Source: Fulvia fulva
Lineage: Eukaryota > Ascomycota > Dothideomycetes > Mycosphaerellales > Mycosphaerellaceae
DNA length: 64,000 bases
Assembly: GCF_020509005.1 (NCBI RefSeq)
Contig: NC_063018.1
Span: 806,001 to 870,000 of the forward strand
Reading direction: 5' to 3'
Below are positions 32,650 through 45,094 of the stretch, in pieces. Under the pieces are notes generated by a model that was not told the DNA's origin, searched no databases, and saw only the letters and a list, made by a program, of their open reading frames with translations. A program made the translations under genes and the position numbers. The stretch's first letter is position 1; every line of letters starts with the position of its first letter.

Positions 32650-35600
32650 GGCCGGTTATATTGAAAGTCTATAACAGCGGCGGCCGCGTATTTAAGTATA
32701 TCCTCTATAGGTTGCTAGGTCTTACTATCCTCCTCGTTCTAATATCTAGCCCATTTCACCTTATACTATATATCTACCTTACGCTTATGCCCCTTCTATA
32801 CCTTACCTACCCGCTTACGGGTATATATATTAAGGATCTTTTCTACCTCGTATATATACGTAGGTGCCGCTACTATATCGGCTACTACATTAGCCTCGGT
32901 AGTATTAGGTTCGATAGTTATCGGTAGTAGCGGCGCTAGATGCTGCCCTTTAAGTAGTAGGAAATCGGGGTGGTCGGCTCGTTATAGTAGTAAGGTATAG
33001 AGGCAGTTATTAAGTCCTACTAGAGCATCTAATAGTTTCAGTTGATAAGAGAGTCTAGCCGGTATAACTTCCGTAATCTAGTAAGGGCCGGCATATTTCC
33101 TGTCTAGCTTCTTAGATAGTCGAGTCGTACGGATGTTCTTAGTGCTAAGATACACCTAATTGGTAGCGGTTTGCTACTTCTACTTAGAGAGCTTATAACA
33201 TTCGTATATTCTCTTAAAGGTACTTATAAAGCTCGTAAATTCGACGTATAAAGGTTTCTACTAATCGCGTATCTAGTCGCTAGAGAGTAGTTAGTCCTCC
33301 CTCCTTTCTAGCGTTCAGGTCAACTCGCTCTATAAACTTAGGGTTGTAGCCTAAGGTAGCGTAGAACGGCGACATACTAGTAGTCTCGGATAGGTGATTA
33401 TTGATCGCGAATTAAGCAAGGCATAGCTATTCTGCCTAGTCATCCTATACCTCATTAGTAAACATACGAAGATACTGTTCTATCGCCTAGTTAGTACGTT
33501 CTAACTGTCTATTAGTTTCTAGGTAATACGAAGAACTTAGCTTACGATTTGTACGGAGTATCTTATAGTGTTTCTTCTAGAAGGTAGCAACCTACTACTT
33601 GCTACGGTCTAATATAATAGTGTTAGGAAACCCGCGCCGATAGAACATATATTTAAGGAAAAGCCTTACCGTATTCTATACTATCATTACGCTAATAGGG
33701 ATCAGCTCGACTTCCTTAGTAAGCCTATTAGTAACGGTCATAATGTTGTTATAGACTATACCGTTAAGAGTACTGTCTAGGAGTCCGATAACGAAGTCGA
33801 CTACAATATGTTTCTAAGGCCGATCTAGAACAGGAAGTAGCTATAATAATCCTAGTGGCTAGGAGTGTAGAGATTTTGTTATACGGTAGGTACGGCAATT
33901 CGCGGTATATCTACGTACGGATCTCGCTAATCTAGGCTAGTAGAATTTACGTGCTACGAGTTTATAAGTACGAGCTCGTCCTAGATAGCCTGCTACTAGA
34001 GCGTTATAGTTTATCTTAATTATCCTAGTCTATAAGGCTTAGTCATTTAGTACCTATAAGCTCTAGCCGTCGTATTGATTTCGAATATATAGTAGGTCGC
34101 TATCCACTTTGTAGTGTGCTAGGTGAATCTTCGCTCTCTATAGTAGTATAGGAGTACGGTCTTTCTATAGGTCCTTAATTACGGTCTTAAGCTCGTTATC
34201 GGTTACGTACGCCGTCGACATTCGATACTCGAGTTCGGCTTCCCGTTAACTTTTACGCGTCGCCGGTTATTTAGTAGGCGTATCTCGTTCTATAGGCATA
34301 AACTCTTTAGCTTTAGGGTCTAGCTATACTAGTTCCTCTTCTTCCGGCGTATCTTCTACTATTGCCTATAGTAAGGCGATCTTAAGGAATCGCTTAGGAG
34401 GTAGCAATGTCTGATACTAATGCTAGTTCCGAGGGTCGTTCACCCCCTACGGAAGGTCCTAGCTACGTCTCGTTAGGCTGTCTAGCTTTGTACCTTAAAG
34501 TCCTAGACGGTATATTATCTTAAAGTTAAACTATAATAAGAACTTAGCCTAACGCGCTTGTCGCCGATTTAGCTACTTTGTCTTTATAAAGTATTCTAGG
34601 TTCTTATAGTCGGTATAAATCTTGACTAGCTATAAGTCCTTATTATCTACTTCGTAGGCGAGCTCGGGTCTCTATTCCTTAAAAGCCTTAATAATAGCTA
34701 ACAGTTCCTTGTTATAGATTTCATAATTGTACTCCTATAGACTCAACTTCTTCGAGTAGAAGGCTATAGGATGTAGTATACCGTTCTCGTTATACTACGA
34801 AAGTACGCCGGCGTTTATAAAATCTAAAGAATCTGTCTCTACTACCGTTTCCCTACCTAGTACATAATGTACGAGCATGCCGGCTTTACTAAACGCAGCT
34901 TTCAAATTGTTAAAGGCTCGTTAGCAATCTAGTGACTATTGAATCCTTCTGTTCTTATGATTGCTTAGTCCGTCCGACTTGGTCAGGTTTGTAAGAGGAG
35001 TAGCTATACGCGAAAATGCTTCGATAAACCGCCTATAGAAGTTAGCAAATCTAAGGAAGGCCTAGACATCCTTTAGGTTCTTAGGAGCTTCCTATGTCTA
35101 AATATATTCGAGTTTCTCGGGGTCTATCTCGATACCGTTAGGGGTTATAATTAGCCTAAGATACCTCACCTTCTATTAGTAGAATTCGCTTTTGTCGATG
35201 TCTACTATAGGTCCTCTATCGCGTAGCTTAGTAAGAACCTTCCGTACGTGTTCAATATGCTCCTCTAAGGTATTACTAAAGATAAGTACGTTATCTAGGT
35301 AGGCCGATACAAAGTCGTCTAGGTGTTCTTATAAGACCTTATTAATATATAATTAGAACGATACTAGTCCGTTATATAAGCCGAATAGTAGTACTAGACA
35401 CTCGTAGATGCCGTATCGTGTCGTAAACGCCGTTAACCACTCGTGCCCTTTAGCTATCCGTAACTTGTTAAAGGCTACTATAATGTCTAGCTTCGTAAAG
35501 TACTTCTTGCCGTATATACGGTTAAGCGTCTCTTATATTAAGGGAATCGGATACCGGTTCTTAATAGTTATCGTATTTAATCCTCTATAGTCGATCTAAT

Positions 35601-38600
35601 TACGTAGCCTACCTCTAGGCTTACGTACTACTAGTACTAGTATAGGAGACTAGCTCGTCTTTTGCCCTACTTTCCGTACCGTCCCTTTAGATATTTACTC
35701 GTCTAGCTATTTCTTAACTACCTCGTTCTCATTCTTAGCTAGGCCGTAGGGCTTGCGGTATAGTGGCTCTTATAGACTATTAGGCTTAATATAAATCTTA
35801 TGATCTACGCCTAGTCGGTAAGGTAGGAGTCCTTTATAATCCTTAGCTAAGAAAGCGTCCGTAATATCGTAGTATATCGGCGGCAACTTCTCCTTCGGGT
35901 TGTAATTAAACTGCTTATTTAAGAATTGGTCTAGATTATTAGTAGCTATTACACTTAGCTTAAGCTCTCCGTCGTCGCTCTTACGCCTAGTAGGTATAAT
36001 ATAGAAGCACTTAGCCCTAGGCCGGTACGCGTACATTCCCTACGCGCGTTAAGAAACGCCCTAGTAGTCCACTTCTTTATCGTCTATGTCTTCTAGGTCA
36101 TATAATAAGACGTTTAGCTCCGCCCCTCCTGCTATAAAGCTCGCTACTTCTCTAGTAAAGGGTTCTAGTCCGTACCGTACTAGTGCCTGCTTCTTCTTCT
36201 CGCGATAGTTTAGGGGTTATACTGTTACCGATGTCTTATTCTATAGATAGTGACCAAAGCAGTAATCCGATCTAAATATCACCTCGCCTATCTCCTAGAA
36301 GATGTTTAGGTTGTACGCTATAAGCTACGGTAGGCTAAAGACGATATTATATTCGAGGTCGGTGACGTAGTATAACATTTGCTCGTAATAATCGCCGATA
36401 ACTACGTCTATAAGGGCCGCGTATATAATCTGCCGTGTAGTAGCCGTTCTATCTCCTAGTGTTAGTCGTCGGCTTTACGTTAAAGGGATTAGGGATATTA
36501 TATATTTACGTATAAATTTCTAGTTAAGAAAGAGAGAGGTAGAAGTAGAATCTATAAGGCCTCGAGCCTTTCTATATTATATTATTACGGGTAATACTAG
36601 ATAAGGGTATATAGCTAGCTATTACTTATCTAGTACGTATACTAATATCTTAAGCTCCTTACTATAGTCTATTACCGTCTCTTATATTCCGTGTCTCTTA
36701 ATCTTATACTCTTTCTATCCTAGGAAGTTCGGGTAACCGCTATCTACTACGCTTAGGTAGCGGTCGTACTATTTCCCTACTACGGATCGGCGGCTAGGGA
36801 ACTAAGGTTTACGTTCGGATTCGGCGTAGTATTACGTAGACGCGGTAGGCGATAGTCGCTATCGTACCTATATATTAGGTATTTAGGGTTAGTCGATACG
36901 TAAGAACCTATACGGTAGCGGTAGTACTTACCCTACTTCTTAAGGTCTTCGCGCTACTTACGGTTAAGCGTAGGTAGGTTCTATAGATATGTCGGTAGAT
37001 CCTACTTCTTCTTAGTACTAGCGTACTATAGTAGGCGCTATACTAAGGCACCTACTATACCGGTAGCGGTACCGGTAACTACGTTACCGTTATTCTAGTT
37101 ATTCTAGCCGCTATTTCCGTTCGAGTTACTATTACTACGGGGGCGCTCCTTCTACGGGTATAGTCGATCTGTCTCGTAGAAGCTCTCGTCTAGTACGGTA
37201 CACTCCTCGATAACGTCTTATATACTATCTAGGCGGCGGTCGACTTCGCGGTCGCCGAATGTCTTAATAAAGTACTTACGGTTTAGTTAGTTACGGAATA
37301 GTATAAGCTCGGTCTTATCGGTCTATAATATCTAGGCGCGTAACTTCGAGTAGCGTATATAGAAGGCTATAAAGGTTTCGCCTTGTTCTTACTTATAGGT
37401 AGTAATGTTAACTATAGCCTTAGTTCCTTTATTACGTATACTATATTAGCGTGTTATCTAATCTAATAACTCTTCTCTAGTCTTAAACTCGTTAAAGGAC
37501 TACTGTCTAGGCATAGGGATCCTCGGCTTAATACTTCGCTAAGGATCACCTTACGTCTACCTATATACGAAGCGTAGACTATCTACCTTAGTACGGAAGG
37601 TTACTATAGTTAGCTTTAGGAGAATACTACTATACTAGCTATCGAAATTAGGGTCATTATCGTTCTTAAAGTACTTAGGGTTAGGCACACCCTTACCGAT
37701 CTCTATACCGCGAGTAAGGGTACGGTTAATAGTAAAGAGACGTTCTAGAAGGTCAACTAGTAGTATCTAGGTACGGGTGTTACGTATTCTTAAGTCACGA
37801 CTATTATTAGGTCCTAGTCGCGGACGGTCGTTATTACGTCCTCGGCTATTATTACTACGGTTATAGTCGTCTCTATCGTTATTACTACTACCGCTACCGC
37901 CACCTCTACTAGCAGCTTCGCGATACCTACGTAATAGCTACTCGAGTAAGGTCTCGCGTAGGCGGGAACGAGAGGGTCGGCGGCCTAAGCGGCCCCTACC
38001 TCCGTTCTATATAGTATCTCCTACCTTAAGCCGAGCCTTTAGGTCATCGACTTCTTGTTATAGGGCCTAGTTCTTCACCTTAGCATCTTATGCCTTCTTC
38101 TTCTCCTTCTCGTAGATCTCGCTAAACTGCTTATATAGGTTATTAGCTTCCTTGTATTTCTTCTCTAGCTCTTATAACTTAGCTAGGTCGTAATCCTTCT
38201 TACTCTTAAGATCTACTGCCATTTTCTATATAACAAGCTCTTCACTTCGTAGCGTCTTATAGATACGGTCGTATTCGGTATATAGCGTAGTATACTAGGT
38301 GTTCTAGAGGTCGTTAGCTCGCTCTATTATATCGAGTTATCTACCCTTAGTAATCGCCGTATTAACTACTTGTAGTACGAAGTCGTAGGTGGTCTTCGGG
38401 TGTTAGGATGTAAGGGTCGTAAGGTTGTCTAGGGTGACATTCTAGTATTCGGATACGAGAATATGTTCTGCCTTATCGAGTAATAGATACACCTCGTCTA
38501 GGTCGCCGCCTAGGTTCTCTTCGAGCTTGAACTCGAACAGTTCTATAAAGTTAATCTTACTACCTTCTTCTCGCTCGAAGGCCTTCTAGTAAGCTTTATT

Positions 38601-38700
38601 AATCTCTTATTATAGCGCGACACCGGTGTCTACTATAACCCGCCGGTTATCGTCCTATGTCTAACTCTAAGGGAAAGAGGAGAGGTCGGGGAAAAGAGAT
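32650..38700 (-). pseudogene. Gypsy gag-pol with C-terminal chromodomain
   Basis: Minus-strand order: Gag about 38.7-36.8 kb; protease region about 36.7-36.1 kb; RT from about 36.0 kb with a PPIYYDITDAFLAKD lead-in, NRYPIPLI near 35.55 kb and YLDNVLIFS near 35.3 kb, where YLDD is expected (Asp to Asn by G-to-A); RNase H about 34.8 kb; integrase about 34.1-33.2 kb with SDRGTQFVS and FHPETDGQTERTNQ; chromodomain-like segment about 32.85-32.70 kb (YEVEKILN ... YKVKWARY). Stops and His/Cys-to-Tyr changes occur throughout. The longest clean open pieces are 35770-36036 and 32385-32588. Confidence 0.8.
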
Positions 38701-39009
38701 ATACGCTACTTACTTTTGCCCTTAGGCTTAGGTGGCGGTAGTATACCGCCGTTCGCTATTTATAAAGTTATGTTATCTAGGTTCGGGGGAGGCGTAACGG
38801 TGCCTATATCCTAACTGTCTACGAGCGCGCGACTACCTACTAATAATATCGCTACGTTACGTTCTCTAGGTATCTACGCGCTATACGCCTTACCGTGTTC
38901 TATGTTCTAATACGACTCTACGCGTTCTCGAGTTCTACTGTTCTGTCTGTTCCTATTATTACGCGTCCCTTACCTAGATCCGCGATCTAGGTAGGGTAGT
39001 AGAACAAAC

Positions 39010-39193
39010 TATAAGGGCGCGCGTATTATAGGGTCCGAACGAGATAGTTATTGTTCTACGAAGCTACGAAAGAGGAGCGCGAGGCGCGGCGAAGTTATAA
39101 AGTAAAGCTAAGCCGCGCTAACCCGATACGGAAGGTCCGCGGTTTAGCCGGACTGACGTAGCTATAGTAGGGGGTCGCGGGCTACCCGTAACA
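39010..39193 (-). repeat. 5' LTR of Gypsy element
   Basis: Starts at 39193 (TGTTACGGG on the minus strand) and ends at 39010. Confidence 0.85.
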
Positions 39194-40433
39194 CGTCGAC
39201 TTATATTAAGAAGAAGTAGTCCGTAAACGCCTTCGCTTTTACCTCTAGCGTTAACCTTAGCGTCCCCGTTATATCTACTATAGGCGGGAAGTAAGGCGTC
39301 TTCTCTATCCCTCTAGCTCTCGCCTACCTTACTAGTCGCTATATCTAGTTAGGATTCTCTATTACGAGCCCTACCGTCGTTCTCTAGTCTAGCTATTTAT
39401 CCCGACGTATCTAGGCTTTCTTAGCTTAGCTAGCCCTTTAGTATATGTCCTATATTGCTTATATATACTCCTTCGTCTACTCTCGTCTAGCCCTCCTCGC
39501 CTCCTTTACCCTTTCCGCGTACGCCGGGGTCTAGAATAGCTTCTGTCTTTAAGAAGGTCGAATGTAGGGTATATACTAACGAGCTACCTCCTATACGACT
39601 GTCGTTATCCGTTCGGCTTCTTTATCGAGCTCGGCTTCTTATTCTACTTCTATTCCTACTTCTAGTCCCGTATTTGCTCTATTATCGTATAGTCGTACCG
39701 CTAGTTTACCTCGGATTTCTTCCTACGGGGCCTTCTTCTAGTTTAGGTATAGCTCCGCTATAGGTTCCTCCTCGACTCATACCTCGATCATTGTCTAGAT
39801 CGGGATGTAGTCTAATCCTACTTCGAGTAAGAGGTTCGGGCGGTACTTGTTTACGCTTGATCTCGCCTTCTACGTCTCTATACCCTTTAGGGTCGCTAGT
39901 TCTATATCGCGGCTCGTAGTGATTTCTAGTAACTTGCCTCCTAGGTATACGTATAGGGGGGTGAAGTCTAGACCCTATTACGGGTAGTAAAGGTTAAAGT
40001 CGCCTACTAGGACTTAGTATATATCTCCTAGTTCGAGTATCCGGTCTAGCGTAGCTAGGGTTCCTAGGTCTCTACTCGTTCGTCCTTATAGGGAGGGTTA
40101 TAGACGTTATAGATTCGGACGGTTCCCTAGCCTATTACTATTTCGATTGTCGTTATGTCTCCCTAGTAGCCCTCCGGCTATAGTACGACCTTCTATACTT
40201 CTATACTAATAGCCTTACTTACGTAGATATATATTCTTAGGGTATGTCCTATACCCCTACCGATTACCGTATAGTATCGTTAGTCGTTATAGGTTACTAG
40301 TTTGCTTATATATAGGTTAGTCTAAGGTTTCTATAGCGCTACGACGTAGTGCTTTTAGTAGTCGAGTTCTTATAGGAAGTAGAGTTAGACCTTATCCTTG
40401 CTTTTATTAACGTTATACTATATAATAGTAAGG
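39194..40433 (-). mobile_element. LINE fragment, endonuclease region
   Basis: The minus strand translates through stops to the N-terminal AP-endonuclease region of a LINE (LYFLQELDY, VVALQKPQTNLY, VTYND, VVLQPEGYWGDI with stops allowed), continuing toward the pre-RT linker. It is cut by the Gypsy LTR at 39193 and by the plus-strand LINE at 40434. No RT remains. Confidence 0.6.
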
Positions 40434-43400
40434 GTCGACGACGAGAATTACCTATACGTAGTGTCGGCTACGAACCTCTCGTCTAGCTACGAGAGAGCTA
40501 AGTATTCTTACGCTAGAGCGTCGTAGGCGCGACGGGCGCGTAACGTAGGCGAAGCCGCGGCGAATAGAGGACTACTAGCAAAACGGGTATAAAAACTATC
40601 CGACGAGCGTGTACTCGTGTCGGGAGCGAGTCCCTCTTCTTTCTACGTATAAGAAGGGCGCGGAACCGTAGCCTATACGCTCGATAGGACACCTCTAGTA
40701 TAAGTATAGAATTTTTACCTCCGGAAACCGTAAACCGAGCGGGCTAAGCGACGAATATTAGACGAGCGGACTATAGAACAACAACCAAGCGGACTATATA
40801 ACGGCGTCGAGCGGACTACGAAACAATCTAGTGTTTACTAGCGGGTAATACGGTAGGTAGGTAGACACGCGACGAAGCCTATAAGGGCCTATTAAACACC
40901 CGGTATAGGAACGAGGGTTTTACCTAAGGCACTACCTATCCCGCTACATAACGCACCTAGTCTAATATAGTAGATTGCGACGAGGAAAAGACGATAGCCT
41001 AAGTAAGGAAAAGACGGCTATTAGGACGGGGAAAAGACATATAATACAAGTGGATTAGTTCTATGATCGGGGAGGATCGAGGGCAGGGTAATAAGGAACT
41101 TCGTATTAGTTAGTAGGTAGAAACGTAAGGAGTACGCTACCCGGCGTAGTGTGTGCCCCGAGCAAACCTACGAGGTATAGACGGCCGCTTTCTAGAGATA
41201 GGCTACGGTAACGTAAAGGGCGTCAAAACCTAGGGCGTAGTATACACTAGTAGCGACGGCTAATACTGTCTATATAGCCCGAGAGGACGGATACGTATGT
41301 CGGTTAATAGAGAGCACTAAAGGGCTTAGGCCTATAGAGGTAGATATTGGCTTAAGGAGTAAATAGGGAGGGAGGGCGTAGAGGGAAGCTTTTGCTCCGG
41401 GCTAACCTCTCGAAACGAGGCTACACGGTAGTGCTAGATAAGTAGGAAAGCACGGTTAAGACTTATTACCTTATCTCGTAGCTAGCTTACTAAATACGAT
41501 TCCTTCCTTACCGACTAGGAGGTAGTATACTACGTAGACGAAGAAGGCGGGGGCGATATTACCTTCCTCTACGTAGGTAGTACCTAGATACATAACCTAT
41601 ATATATAACCGCTAGCCTCGAGGTCTAGCCGCGACCTAGGGGTCTATAGACACCTAGACAGTACGCTTAAGAGACAAGGGTGCTATATCGTAGTAGGAGA
41701 CTTTACAACACTACCCTTCCTAGGAAAGCCTTATATAGCCGCACCCTATAGCCGACGAAGTACTCGACTTAATAGCGAGTAACGTAATTGCCCTTAATAC
41801 CCCGAAGGACCTAGGTACCTAGAAGAGAGGGGGACTCTAAGGCACGATCGACCTCTCCTAGATCTTAGATAGCTACTACTATACGGTAACCTACTATAGG
41901 ATCGAATATAAACTCGAGGCGTCGTTAGACTATATACTAGTCAGCACCTCTATTACGATATAGATATAACGTATACTAGCGAGAACCCCTAAGCTAAACT
42001 AGGGAAAGGCCTACTAGGCTAATATCTAGGCGTACCTCGATAACTCTAAGAGGCTAGTCTAGATCGCGTAGTAGCAATATAATAGTAACGACGAGATAGA
42101 CAAGGTAGTCTAAGGGTTAATAGACGAAATAAGAAAAGCGACCTTACTTTACGTTCCGCTTACCTAACTAATAATATAGTCTAAACTATACTAGACGCCG
42201 AAGTGTACTACGGTAGTAAGAGAAGCTAGGAGAGCCCGCCGGGTATAGACGAGCAGCTATAGCGAGGAGGCCTAGAACGTATATAGGGAGGCATACTAAT
42301 AGAAGAAAGCTATAATACGGAGGGAGAAAGTAGTCGGCTAGAGGGCTATAGTAGAAGAAATCGCCGGCAAGCTAGCGAGGATATAGAAGCTAGCGAAATA
42401 GGCCCGATAGGACCCTATATAGGGCCCCTCCTTCTCTATCCTAGCGCTACAATCGCCTAGTGGCCCGGTTAGCGACCCCGAGGCCAAGGCGCGTCTACTA
42501 GCTAGCAAGTTCTTCCCGCCCCTAGTCGAGGCTAATCTAAGCGACATAAACAGCTCTACTCCCCTAGCCCCTAGTATCGCGGTCTAATAGGAGGTGTCCG
42601 AGGGAGAAGTTACCGCTATACTTAGGAAGTTACCGGCGAAGAAAGCCCCGGGGCCGGATAGGATCCTAAACGAGCTACTAAAGAAGTATAGAGCTTGACT
42701 AGCCCTAGTAGCTATAGCGATACTTAACGCCTATCTATAGACCGGATACTACCCGATAGTATTTAAATAATCGACGACGGTTGTCCTACGTAAGCCGTAA
42801 AAGGAAGACTATACGTAGGTAAAGTCGTACCGCCTAATTACGCTCCTTAACACTCTTAGGAAGGCGCTTAAGAAGCTAGTTATAACGAGACTCTCCGAGG
42901 CGGTAGAGGAATACTCCCTACTCCCGGACACCTAGATAGGTGCGCGCCTATAGCGATCGGCGCTATCCGCGATAGAACTTATTACCTCTTAGGTAAAGGC
43001 TATCTAGTATAAGAATAGGGATAAGGTAGCTTCCTTACTTAGCCTAGACATATCGGGAGCCTTCGACTACGTGTTATACCCGCGGCTACTCTTATATCCT
43101 AAGGTCGAAAGGACTCCCTAAGTAGCTTGTTAACTTCGTACGGTCCTACCTCTAAAACCGTAGTACGTCGATCCTAGTCGGCTAGTATAGAAGCCTATTT
43201 TAAGCAGTCTATACTAGAATCCCGTAAGGCTTAACGCTAGTACCTATTCTGTTCCTCTTCTTTATAGCGACGCTACTCCCAGCCCTAGAATCCTAGAACA
43301 CCGCTACGAGCGGCTTCGTAGACGACATAAACATCCTAGCGTAGTCTTCCTCGACTAAGGAGAACTATAGGCTACTAGAAGAGAAGCACAAGATCTACGA

Positions 43401-44755
43401 GGACTAGGCTAGGAGGCATAGGGCTCGGTTTGCTCTAGAAAAGTACAATCTAATACACTTTACGCGCCGGCCACGGTTCTATAATATATAAGCTTCTATC
43501 TAGATATAGGGGTATATAACTAACCCGGTAAATTAGCTTAGGATCCTCGGACTATAGGTGGACTCGGGGCTACGGTAGAGGAAGTACGTATAGGTAATAT
43601 TACGGAAAGCTAAACAGAATATAGTATTATACTAGAGGCTCACTACGTCTATATAGGGGGCGGACTTCCGGTAGTTACGACTTCTATATACGGCTATTAT
43701 ACGGCCAGTCCTTACCTATAGTAGCCAAGTATAGTCCTTAGGCGAGAGGGCCTACCTATTAAAGGGACTCGTCGCGCCGCTAGCGAAGATCTAAAACTAA
43801 TGCCTAAGGAAGGTCACCGGGGTATATAAGTCGATACTAACGAGGATACTTAAGTACGAGACCGCTATACCGCCGATCGACCTATACATCTAGGGACTAC
43901 GGACCTCCTACTTAGGCAAGTCGGCATAGTACCTAGTATAGAAGGTCATCGCTAGTATAGTCGTAAGGGCCCGCGAATTAGTACTAGCGTATAAGGGCAT
44001 TCGACCCGGAAACAAGCCGAACTATCGGGTAAGGGACGAATAGCTAGTAACGCGATAGGAAGGTAAGAAGTCGTTTATAGAGTAACTATAGAAAGAGAGG
44101 TAGAATAACTAGGGTGTAGGGCATAGTAGTCGCCCTTAGCTAGCGGGATAACCTAAGGAATAGTTAGCTACAAAATCCGCGGTTAAGCACCCCCTAAAGC
44201 TTATCTACTACCGCCTTACGAGGGTATAGAGTAGTATAGTAACCTAACTACGAAGCGAACATATCGGCCTCTAGGGGTACCTATTATAGAGGAAGGTTCT
44301 AGGATATACGAATACTAGCTGCCCCTACGGCTATCGCTCCTAGAACGTACGGTACGTACTCCTCGTCTATCCGAGGTAGTCGCTAGGAAGGGGGGAGTAG
44401 ATAGTAAAGGCGAGGATCCGGACGATTAGGGCACTTCTTAATAACGTTAAGGACCTACGGCGTATTACGAACTAGATACTAGAGAAGGGCTAGCTAGAAT
44501 AGTACCGCCTAGTAGGAGCAGTATAGGAAGAGAGGACACGACGTAGCGCGACGAGACCGGCTAGGAGCGGGGGCTAACGGGGTAGTGACATAGACTACGC
44601 ACGTTTAGAGGGAAAGCTAATATAGATAAGGAGTAGTCGGGGGCGGGAAGGGTTTTCACCTATTCGGGTTTCCCTTTATATATAACAATAGATATATACC
44701 TATATAGGCCGAATAGGGTCCTAGAATAGGGGAATAACAAATCTATCTATCTATA
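40434..44755 (+). mobile_element. Tad-like LINE, RIP-degraded
   Basis: The 5' boundary is placed where homology to the inverted copy at 63022 begins (GTCGACGACGAG). 40434-41512 is a non-coding-looking 5' module shared with the LINE at 61.9-63.0 kb. From 41513 the plus strand gives endonuclease remnants (GDFTTLPFLGKPY near 41.70 kb), an RT with FVDD at about 43.32 kb, and a C-terminal Cys/His region near 44.3 kb (SCPYGYRS). The element ends in a short ATCT-repeat tail near 44733-44750. Many stops are present. It inserted into a minus-strand LINE fragment. Confidence 0.7.
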
Positions 44756-44895
44756 TAAACGCGATATAACTATAGCTTCCTCGATAAAGCTCTCGAGACT
44801 AGTACCGGTATTAGTACTAGCGATAGCCTCCTATACGCTCCGAGTATTAAACGTAGAAGCGTCGTAGGAGCTCCTTATTCGAGGAGGGGGGGTAC

Positions 44896-45094
44896 TATTA
44901 CGAGACAGCCCTTTTCTATAAACTGCCTCGTAATATAGTATCGTCGGCCGTACGCCCGCGCGCTAGCGGCCGCTAGTACCCGCTAGCTCGATTTACGCTA
45001 CTTTATCTTCTCGCGCCTCTCGCGCTCTCTTAGATAGCTCGCGTAACTATATATGTCTTTACCCGACCCTATTATAGTACTCTCGCCCGTAATA
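44896..45094 (+). repeat. Right LTR of outer LTR element
   Basis: Starts TATTACGAGACAGCCC (TG became TA) and ends CGTAATA at 45094. A purine tract lies immediately upstream. Confidence 0.85.

Larger units (their letters stand above)
32007..39193 (-). mobile_element. Chromodomain Gypsy retrotransposon, RIP-inactivated
   Basis: 184-bp LTRs at 32007-32190 and 39010-39193 flank 6.8 kb of minus-strand gag-pol. On the minus strand a purine tract (AGGAGGGGGG) immediately precedes the 3' LTR, fixing the orientation. The LTRs share the TGTTACGGG start, which is TATCACGGG in the left copy. No matching target duplication is seen (CCTCT versus CGTCG), so one flank may have been rearranged. It lies inside the outer LTR element. 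Confidence 0.85.
31770..45094 (+). mobile_element. Outer LTR element carrying nested insertions
   Basis: 199-bp LTRs at 31770-31968 and 44896-45094 differ at about six positions, all transitions. The right LTR is preceded by a purine tract (GAGGAGGGGGGG), giving plus orientation. The flanks read GGTAT and GCTAT, a 5-bp target duplication with one mismatch; removing the element and one copy restores the Helitron reading frame. Apart from 38 bp at the left and about 140 bp at the right, the interior is other elements: Gypsy, a LINE fragment and a LINE. No gag-pol of its own is recognisable, so it was either non-autonomous or has lost its core. Confidence 0.8.

Noticed and set aside
39194..40433. 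The LINE fragment as the coding region of the outer LTR element
   Set aside because: It is on the opposite strand and reads as AP endonuclease, which LTR elements do not encode.
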